This document shows, piece after piece, positions 56,641 through 64,000 of a stretch of DNA of 64,000 nucleotides. Both the position numbers and the translations under genes were made by a program. The stretch is taken from positions 3,619,658-3,683,657 of the forward strand of contig NW_024744357.1 of NCBI RefSeq assembly GCF_018991925.1. Direction: 5' to 3'. A model generated the notes under the pieces. The model was given only the letters and a program-made list of their open reading frames with translations, was not told the origin of the DNA and ran no database searches. Numbering within the stretch: the stretch's first letter is position 1; the number at the start of each line of letters is the position of its first letter. The DNA is from Homarus americanus. Lineage: Eukaryota > Arthropoda > Malacostraca > Decapoda > Nephropidae.

Positions 56641-58766
56641 CGTTTTGCCAGCATGGGGGTTCGACATAAACGTCCCAGAAGAGGCTCTCTCATAGATGCA
56701 GACGCAGACATCTCTGATACTGATGCCATTACCATCTCGCCTGGTCATACTGAATCCAACACCCTTCAAGAGTCAGACCCCAGTGATTATGACAGTGACG
56801 GTAATGTTTCTATGGGAAACGCTAGCCACAGTGGAAACACCAATGCCATGGACCCTATCACCCTGCCCTCTGCCAAACAAACAAGTAAGCTGAATCTCCA
56901 CTTCCCCAAGGACTCTCTGAAAACTGTAGAGGAACGCTTCAACTGGATGATGAAGTACTGCAGACAGCACGGTTTCAGCATTGAATTCCGACAAGGTAAG
57001 AACCGGAACTTTATCAAGTATCAGACTCCTGAGGCCTATGAAACACTTAGTACTGTTGGCTTTGACGGGGTCGTCCTGCTGCCGCCCCCTGTAGACGCGG
57101 ATGAATGTTGCTACATCCTAGTGAAACGTTTCCCCTTATACGCTGACATCGAAGATGCGCGTGACTTTAACTCTAGTATACTGAGTATACGTCGCCATTA
57201 CTGGGGGAAGAGTTCCACAACCAGCTGTCATTGTCAAGTGGAATGGAAGGGAGTGCCCAACCACTGTGAATGCCCACCCACTCTTACCCCCACTGCAAGC
57301 AGAAGCCTACCATCCTGAGCCTGCATTTTGTGTTGTCTGTTCTCATTGGGGTCACAACTTCACTGCCTGCTGTCGTCATGATCGGCCGAGATGTCGCTTC
57401 TGTTCACGTAACCACAACTCCGCCGCCTGTGCCCAGAAAATCAAAGACCACCTTAATAGTGGTGGGGTGGGCTATGTAATTAATCCCAGATGTTGTAACT
57501 GTGGCGGCCGGCACAATGCTGACTCACGGCAATGCCCCAATCGCCCGTCTGTCCCAGGGGAAAAGCCTCCCCGAAGGCCAAGTCTACCACAACGCCCCCC
57601 CCCAGTCTTCCGGGCCACACCCCCCTGTGTACCCTGTGTCTCCAGCAACGCCTTCTTCAACAACACCTGCCTCTGCCTGGCCTCATCTGGCTACAACACA
57701 GCAGTCCCGGCCGTCTCCTAACTCAACTACTACTGGGCCTCCTCCCCGTCTCTACTCTGAGGCTGTCAGGCCTTGCGCTCCCACCGGTGCCCCCCCACAA
57801 CCCCCCGCCAGTGACATGACACAGATCATATCCCTCTTCCAAGAATTTACCAACCGTATTGAAAAACTCTTCGCTACACTCTGTACCACCATCTCCCACC
57901 TACTCCTGCCCTCTGTTGCCACCCAGTCACTCCTCTCTGCTGGTTTGACACAAGCTGTTGGTCCCCCTGTGAGCCCCCCCCTGCTCACGGCCTACTCCAC
58001 CGCCGGCGGCCTTCACTACTGGTGTAGTGCCTACCGGGTCTGCCCTGGTGTGTCCTGCTGCCCCCGAGCGAAGTCCTGCCCCATCCTCACAACACTTGGT
58101 GCCTCAACCTGTCCACCACCCACCGCAAGCCGCGCCCGTGTCTGAGCTGTCTCCACCAGGGCTACCTGGACCTGAGGACACCACCCCCGGCTACCTGTAC
58201 CCCACCGACATGTCGACGAACACACCTTCACAATCACACTAAAAGGTGTGTCCCTCAATGTTGTCAATGCCTATGTGCCTCCCTCCACCCCTACTGTACC
58301 TGCCCCACCACACCATATCACCTCCACCCCCACTGTACTTCGCCACGCCTAGTACATTGGCAACCCTGAGCCTGGCCGCACTGTTTGTAAACTTTGTGGT
58401 CAACAGACTCTCACACCCTCTTTCACCACATCCTCATCTGCCCTATGACCTCCCCCTACAGGGGTGGCACCTCTTCCCTCCCTGACCAGATATCCGTCCT
58501 CCTAGTGACAGGCCTGGCACTTGACATTATTAGGGACCTGCTACACTTTGCCATAAACAGATAAATTGTACCGGGAATTTTCCCCCCACACACTCATCAT
58601 TGTCACTTTATGTAACTTGCTGACAAAACCCATGACCCTTCAGGCCTTTTACGCCCTTAATGCATGGGTCATAAGGGCAAGCATGAACTCCGCATGCTTC
58701 CCAGTTGGGCACTGTAAACGCTTCTGCGCTTCACCTTGCACAGGATGTAAGGGGGTGCCCAATAAA
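56640..58766 (+). mobile_element. Internally deleted LINE, inserted in the LINE above
   Basis: In order: a gag-like ORF1 (56653-58145, frameshifted), a short endonuclease start (about 58200-58340), then directly the C-terminal zinc region of ORF2 (GRTVCKLCGQQTLTPSF, about 58380-58430). The RT and RNase H are deleted. The 3' end GGTGCCCAATAAA at 58755-58766 is shared with the SINE at 20843-21213. The target duplication could not be resolved. Confidence 0.85.
56653..58145 (+). pseudogene. LINE ORF1 (gag-like, three zinc knuckles), frameshifted
   Basis: First frame (56653-57318): acidic N-terminus, then KTVEERFNWMMKYCRQHGFS and DADECCYILVKRFPLYADIE, like the RRM-like/central part of ORF1 proteins. 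The second frame (57266-57721) holds CVVCSHWGHNFTACC, CRFCSRNHNSAAC and CCNCGGRHNADSRQC, three CCHC-type knuckles. A third frame continues a Pro-rich tail and a helical SDMTQIISLFQEFTNRIEKL segment. ORF1 coats element RNA. At least two frameshifts. Confidence 0.88.
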
Positions 58767-59690
58767 CTAGCCCCTCCTGGGCAATCTGTAATCTGAGGTC
58801 GGCCTTGGACAGCAGGAGTCAAGTTGGCTTGGACATAATTGCCCTGAGGATCCCGTCGAATGGAAACGGCAGTTTTTAGGTAAAACTCCTGGACACGATC
58901 CTGTAAGGGGGAAAGACCAAGTTCGGCATATAGAGAAGTAGAGCGTGTCCACTGAGGAGCCCCAAGGATGATACGAGCAGCTTTCCTCTGGATAACTTCG
59001 AGACGGTTGACAACAGTCCGACTAATGTTGACGAGGGCAGGGGCGGCGTAGTCGACACAGGAATGGACAAAGGACTCGTACATGGTGAGAAGTACAGGGA
59101 TGGTGGCACCAAGGGAACCCCTGCACATGGTAGAGAGGGGAGCGAGATGCCGAAAGCACATGTCTCGAAGATAGCAGACTTCAGGGATCTGACAACGTGT
59201 GCGAGTTACACACACACCCAGGTATTTTGTCTCATTAACCCAGTCCAAGGGCGTTCTTGATAAGAGAAGGGGTGGAGGTACAAAACGACCGTGCCACATG
59301 GCTTTTGTTTTCGCAGTTGAAAGAAGGAAACCAAGTGAATCACACTCTCTGGAGACCAGATCAAGGGCTTCCTGCATGCTGAGGTAGTCAGGGGCTTGGA
59401 GGAGGACATCGTCGGCATATCCTGAGTGAACAACTTCTGTCGGCCACGGGAGAGATGCAATGGAGTGCATGAGAGTGTTAAACAAGGTGGGACTCAGGAC
59501 TCCACCTTGAGGGGTGCCGAGGTTCATTTCTTGAACAGAAGATATAGAGCCTTCAACGCGAACCCGGGCCTGACGTCCAGTGAGGTAAGAGGCGATCCAT
59601 TGTAGAAGTCTCCCTTTAACCCCAAATCGCGCAAGTTTAGCTAAAATGAGGGCAGGCTGAGCCGTATCAAAGGCTCCAAAACTTGCACTT
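58767..59690 (-). pseudogene. LINE reverse transcriptase fragment
   Basis: 292 open codons from 59527, extended upstream to 59690 (GAFDTAQPALILAKLARFGV, the first catalytic Asp region). GTPQGGVLSPTLFNTLMHSI, then GYADDVLLQA (YADD box), NETKYLGVCVTR and the thumb VINRLEVIQRKAARIILG-like segment. The last ~30 codons of the open frame (beyond the junction at 58767) are read from the inserted LINE, not from this protein. 5' truncation at about 59690. Confidence 0.9.
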
Positions 59691-60590
59691 TACAAACTTT
59701 TACAGGAACGTGGATAAGTTTTTTATTCAAACGAAAAAAATAATGACAACTGTGGGATCTCGGTATTTATACCTTTGAGTTTAACTGTGGATAGCTCCAT
59801 CACTCATTATAATATCAAGTTTAATGATATTTACTTGATAAGCAAAATTAAAACTACTATTTTTTTTCGTGACATCTTTATGCCTTTCCCCGCAGTCTAT
59901 TCTTCATCAAATTGTTGACAATAACTGTCTGATAAACAGTTTCCTACTCCCAGTTAACAGCAGAACTTAACTGTACCTTAATAAACAATTCGATTAAAAA
60001 AAAAATTTGTTTTATTTTAACCAATATAATGTTTCATGGAGATTACTTGCTTATCATATAATTGCTTAAGTTTATTGTTATATCTATCCCCTCAGTACAT
60101 CTCATGGTTGTTGTAATAAATAATAAACATTTTTATACCTGGCATTTTCCAGGTATTTTATAATGCCGACCAAAACATGCTTTCTTGCTATTACAATTTA
60201 TACCTGTTGTGTACCATGATCATCAGATAACAGGGAACAGAGTAGCTTGTCGTCATGGTCGAGTTACATACTGCTTGTACTATTTTTACTTTTACTTTGA
60301 ATAAGTAATATTTTCAGGTTTATTAAGAGTCCTACACTTGAAATAATAATATAGCTTAATTATTATTATATTAACTATTCAATTTAATTATAATATCAGT
60401 CTTTTATATAAAACAACAATATAGTTGCTGTTACATGATCCGGTGTAGCGGACCAGAAGTAGCCGAAACGATAACTGCGCATGCACGGTTGATGACGTCA
60501 CATTCACAAACAGTGACGTAACCCAGCCTCACCCTACGGCGGACCAGTTGTGCTGTGGCGATAGGTAAGTGGATATGGCGACTCTGATAG
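59691..60590. other. AT-rich DNA, nothing recognised
   Basis: No exon or element. The segment 60440-60560 is GC-richer (GGACCAGAAGTAGCCGAAAC, GCGCATGCACGG) and contains TGACGTCA, but no gene start follows. Confidence 0.4.
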
Positions 60591-61095
60591 GCCAGGAAAT
60601 GCAGAGTGAGAACTTTGAAAAAATTCTGAGTACATGGAGTATGTTAAATACTACCTGAAAAATAACACTCATCGGCCAGGCAGTGATTATCGTGTTAAGA
60701 AGGCCGTGGTGAAGGCTATAGGCAGTAATCAGTTGATTGCTTGTTTGATATAGATTTATAGTAACATATAGAGCTTACTGTAACTTTATGTATGAAGTGT
60801 GGTGTGGTGGAGTGGATGAAGGGGAATACACTAAGGTGGTGTGGACATGTGCGGAGGATGCATGAAGATAGGCTGACAAAAAAGTTTATAATAGCAAGAG
60901 AGAGGGGAATGTTGGGAGGGGTAGACCAATTACCACCTGGGAGAAAAGAGTTACAGAGATTGTTGAAGAGAGCAGGAAGGGGAGGAAGAGTGTTTGAGAG
61001 AGCAAGTGAGGTGTGCAAGGATAAAATGGCTTGGAGACACTTCTGCCATGGCCACCCCCTGTTGGGGAGTTCCCGGGAGGGATATTGATTGATTG
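60591..61095 (+). pseudogene. 3' end of a LINE (RT C-terminus)
   Basis: The frame 60792-61088 reads KGNTLRWCGHVRRMHEDRLT, then GRGGRVFERASEVCKDKMAW and RHFCHGHPLLGSS, the typical C-terminus of a RTE/Nimb-like LINE protein. It is followed by a (ATTG)n tail (ATTGATTGATTGATC at about 61085), which marks the 3' end. The upstream RT is missing. Confidence 0.85.
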
Positions 61096-61617
61096 ATCAA
61101 AACAGAGGTGCCGGAGCAGCGCTCCGGTGAGCTCTGGCAGGATTGCAGCTTCGCTAGAGTGCAGTCCTGGTGCAGTTATTCATACTTGTATAGATTCTGG
61201 TCATTATAGACAGCACTTCTCTACTGCCTTCCACTTCCCTTACTGTAAAGCTCAAAGAGGATAAGATAAGAATGTGTCATGGCTGAGGATTTTAGATAAA
61301 ACAATATTTGTTGGAATTATATCAAGGATATGTGCAGTAACAGCTGATTGTTCTATTAATGATTCTGAAACGATTGTCAAGACCAATTTAATAATTGCTG
61401 AGGTTGTTAGACAGAATTCAGCATCATATTAATCCTAAAATAACATTTTAAATGGTATACTGTAGCAGATAGTGTGTACCACTGTCTAGTACTTCCTGGG
61501 TTTGAGCCCGAGGTAGAGGATAGATAAAGAAAGATGTTCCTAATGCATAAACGTCTTACAGTTGCCATGCTTTTTCAATAAGCGGTCAATTATTATTTTC
61601 TTGTTTATTATTGCAAT
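61096..61617. other. Non-coding, nothing recognised
   Basis: A short palindromic piece GGAGCAGCGCTCC lies at about 61113. No gene evidence. Confidence 0.4.
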
Positions 61618-61955
61618 GGTTGCCCCTTGTGTTACGAGGATGGCTGGTCCCAAGGGCCACCTAGGCGTGAATTTGTTTAAGGCATAGAAGCTGTCGCCAA
61701 CTCAACAACCACACCCCGAGTTAACGAGCTGCATGACCCAGTGTCAAGGAATAGTCCGAGAAGACCGGACAAATCGCCAACTGCACTGGCTAACCATTAC
61801 CCCGGAACAAATCGATTAACATCCAGGTTCCCAATTACTGCTGGGTAGACAGAGACAAATGGCGTAAAGAAACTTACCCACAGTTTCACCCCGCCCGGGG
61901 ATCGAATCTTGGTCAGCTTGCTTGCGAGGCAAGCATGGCCATTACACCACGGGTC
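61618..61955 (-). mobile_element. tRNA-derived SINE (family A, copy 2)
   Basis: Same family and orientation as 5690-6040. The head on the minus strand is GACCCGTGGTGTAATGGCCA, with the B-box region changed to AGATTCGATCCCC. The tail is AT-rich (GCAATAATAAAC). Two small deletions relative to copy 1. Confidence 0.85.
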
Positions 61956-62004
61956 GCTACACAAAAACACACACAAACACAGACAATAACCACACACATT
62001 TGAT

Positions 62005-62397
62005 CAGTAGTTTCCAACCCTGTGTAGTCTCTGGGCCACATGTATCATTGAAACCATAGTGGAGGGTGCCTAAACTTTGGATCTACATTCAAGAAACAAA
62101 CATCTCGTATACTGTACAGTTATTTGCAGTTTTACACGTCTAACTGTTACCAGTTACATACGTTTTACATGTACTCTTGGACAGGGCGTGTGTGTATTTA
62201 CCCCATTGAGAAGGCTGGCTCTCTCTCTGGGCCCGGTCTGGGGTAAATACACAGTTCCTGTACACGACATTTGTATCAAGTTATTACTTATTTTCATTAA
62301 TCTCACTCTAACAAAGATTCCCAAGTAATTCACAATTTTCTAACAAACCCTTGAGGGCACCATACTATGGTTCAGAACTACAGGTTGGGGACCACTG
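62005..62397. mobile_element. hAT-like MITE (393 bp) with internal hairpin
   Basis: The left end CAGTAGTTTCCAACCCTG and the inverted right end CAGTGGTCCCCAACCTG match the common hAT form CAGTGGTTCCCAACC. The possible 8-bp target duplication (CATTTGAT / CACTAGAT) is imperfect. Inside, GTGTATTTACCCC (62192) and GGGGTAAATACAC (62240) form a 13-bp perfect stem with a loop of about 35 bp. Confidence 0.75.
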
Positions 62398-62836
62398 CAC
62401 TAGATAATTACCACCACACACACACGAGACAATTACCCCCACACACTAGATAATGACCACTGCACACTAAGCACTGACCAATACACATTGACCATCACAC
62501 CTCAACACAACATATTCTTTGTACCTTGTAAGAAATCTCTCTCACTTCTACACCACTGAGAATACTCTGCCAGCACATTCAACACGCAGAGAAAGTTTAC
62601 CATCTTAAGAGAATATTCCATGTGAAACTTTTATGGGGTACTAATAAAGAGTCCATTTTCAAAATTTTATTTATCAATAGTCTATACAAAAATATTACCA
62701 TAATTGTCTATAATTTTCATTCAATATATTGTGACGAAAGGTATAAAACCACAAAGCAACTTATGGAGTGAGAGAAAAAAAAAACTTCAAATTCCATTAG
62801 TATATAAAGTGCTCAAGTAATTTTCATCAATATACA
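62398..62836. other. Downstream flank of MCM4, nothing recognised
   Basis: Low-complexity CACAC/ACCAC segments at 62400-62500, otherwise AT-rich. Confidence 0.4.
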
Positions 62837-62842
62837 TTTATT
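62837..62842 (-). terminator. Candidate poly(A) signal of MCM4
   Basis: AATAAA on the minus strand, about 180 bp past the MCM4 stop codon. It is the first good hexamer downstream, but this motif is common in AT-rich DNA. Confidence 0.35.
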
Positions 62843-63018
62843 TTTACAGTATTCATACAAGCCCCTTCCTGTTTTGGTGCTGCAGGTAGCCTTCAGCAGC
62901 TAGTGAGTTATCCCTTTCCCTTGACAGGAAGCTAGTGCACCATTGGTAACCTCATCAAACACTATACTCATTTACTGAAGAAGGCTGGAGTTTATAAATG
63001 CGTACATTTCTTGAGTTA

Positions 63019-63117
63019 TCAGTGAATGATACGAATGGTGGACTTGCCAGTGACAGTGAGGAACTCATCATCTTGTAGATCACGGAGGGCATCTTCAAAC
63101 ATCTCACGTGTGATCAT
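63019..63117 (-). CDS. MCM4: MCM4, last coding exon
   Basis: On the minus strand, acceptor TTTTGCAG is followed by MITREMFEDALRDLQDDEFL then TVTGKSTIRIIH and TGA. The ending FLTVTGK-x-x-R matches my memory of the C-terminal winged-helix end of MCM4, a subunit of the MCM2-7 replicative helicase in the nucleus. Only 32 residues are visible and the rest lies beyond the right edge. Identification rests on this short segment and should be read with that in mind. Confidence 0.75.
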   Translation of the reverse strand: MITREMFEDALRDLQDDEFLTVTGKSTIRIIH

Positions 63118-64000
63118 CTGCAAAATATTGATTAGAAGTTAGCCACAACTAGAGTCATTACAAAAGCCTGTTAGCTGGAACTCTCCAACAGCTGGAATTT
63201 TTCTGGAAAAAATCTCTCAATTCCAGATCGGTAAATAAATGTTCTGGGAGTTCCGAAAAAATTGCATCATGCTCTACTGTGTCACCATGTACCAGCTGCG
63301 TGGGCAGGAAAACCCTCAAGTAAATTGGCTAATATTGTCATGTGACTACATGGGATGCCCGTGATAGGCTGATGCATCTTCCAGTTTATCCCCTTTAAGC
63401 CTTGTATCAGGCTGCACTTAGTTCATTGTATAAGGATGACCCCTTGCTGGCTGCTGTTTATGTGTTCTGCAGTACTGTACCAGGACACAATCAATCAAGA
63501 ATACAGTGTTAAGAAGTAAAAAGTGATTACATGAATACCCCAATTATCGCAAGGGATGCATTCCTAAAGGTCACCGCGATTAATGAAACTGCAAATATCA
63601 AGACAATTTTCCCTTTAAGAACTACCTCACACCACCAGGGTCCACTACATTCCCGTGACCACCAGTCACCACTACCTCACACCACCACCAAACTCCCTTA
63701 ACCACCAGCCACCACCACCACACTCCCATGACTACCAGCCACCACTACCTCACACCACCCACCACTACCACGACATGGACACAGTTGCACTGATAATATA
63801 TTAATACCCACACTTATTCATATTATGCTCCGTCGTCTCATGTGTGAAAGGTACCGTCCATTTCTATATATTTCTTAATCTCTCCATGTATCGTAAATTT
63901 AAAATTATGATAAAACATGTATGAGTAACAGTAAGTGATGAATACCTACCAGTAGCTGAAGCATTCAAGATTCAGTGTGTATATGTTGAAAGCTTCAACT
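63118..64000. other. Intron of the probable MCM4 gene; ACC-rich tract
   Basis: 63626-63780 is rich in CACCACCA/ACTACCTCACACC repeats. Near 63535-63600 (TACCCCAATTATCGCAAGGG, CACCGCGATTAATG) lies a Tigger-MITE-like half. No further exon was found before the window ends. Confidence 0.5.

Larger units (their letters stand above)
55345..59690 (-). mobile_element. R1/I-like LINE with RNase H, split by another LINE
   Basis: The minus strand carries an RT fragment (59690-58790), then, after an inserted plus-strand LINE (56640-58766), the linker, an RNase H domain (about 56325-55725) and a terminal zinc motif with stop near 55510. The 3' UTR ends GGAATAAAC at about 55350. It is 5'-truncated inside the RT. 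The two halves flank the insert in the correct order, which is the basis for calling one element. Confidence 0.85.

Noticed and set aside
58566..58796. Small plus-strand frame over the LINE 3' end
   Set aside because: It reads the non-coding 3' tail that is shared with the SINE. No motif.

Overview
This is a window of a large, repeat-rich eukaryotic genome. It shows long AT-rich introns, canonical GT-AG exons, many non-LTR retrotransposon relics, several pogo/Tigger-type MITE families, tRNA-derived SINEs, minisatellites and short TTAGG runs (the arthropod telomere motif). The mixture suggests an arthropod, most likely a decapod crustacean. That assignment is inference; no species-diagnostic gene is present.

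Host genes occupy very little of the DNA and all read on the minus strand. (1) 63019-63117 holds the last coding exon of a probable MCM4 gene, whose remainder lies beyond the right edge. (2) 33665-47092 carries a complete five-exon coding sequence of 251 residues for PIGX, the luminal partner of GPI mannosyltransferase I: signal peptide, the conserved GFHR, YVDP, VPIHLRYH and VPVGN motifs, and one C-terminal membrane span. All exon phases agree. (3) 7068-28150 carries exons of a gene I do not recognise. Four exons (16066-16098, 15016-15174, 11784-11967, 7068-7184) join in frame. A possible first exon at 28095-28150 needs a further exon not found, and the 3' end of the gene is outside the window or was not recognised.

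Almost everything else is mobile or repetitive DNA. Left part (1-20 kb): a 388-bp tandem repeat, a decayed non-LTR element (2.3-4.1 kb), a tRNA-SINE, Tigger-like elements at about 4.9, 9.1, 13.0, 14.1 and 15.3 kb, a decayed Tigger transposase (16.7-18.0 kb) and a 53-bp minisatellite. Middle (20-33 kb): an LTR element without pol, carrying a SINE inside its 5' LTR; a Tc1-like transposase with two internal stops; LINE tails; a long-TIR transposon with a G-rich core; and another Tigger MITE. PIGX introns (33.7-47 kb): a Tigger derivative whose middle is a coding minisatellite, tandem duplications, two (AT)n tracts and a frameshifted LINE. Right part (47-62 kb): a piggyBac relic cut by a MITE, a 20-bp minisatellite, a LINE interrupted by a palindromic element with a perfect 9-bp target duplication, a solo LTR, a LINE inserted into another LINE, a second copy of the tRNA-SINE and a hAT-like MITE.

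The most interesting observations are: a SINE whose last ~130 bp match the 3' end of a LINE in the same window; two Tigger-type proteins with PCNA-box-like motifs near their C-termini; the palindromic 9-bp-TSD element; the minisatellite-bearing Tigger derivative; and the unidentified minus-strand gene. I saw no CRISPR array, no rRNA or functional tRNA gene, and nothing bacterial.
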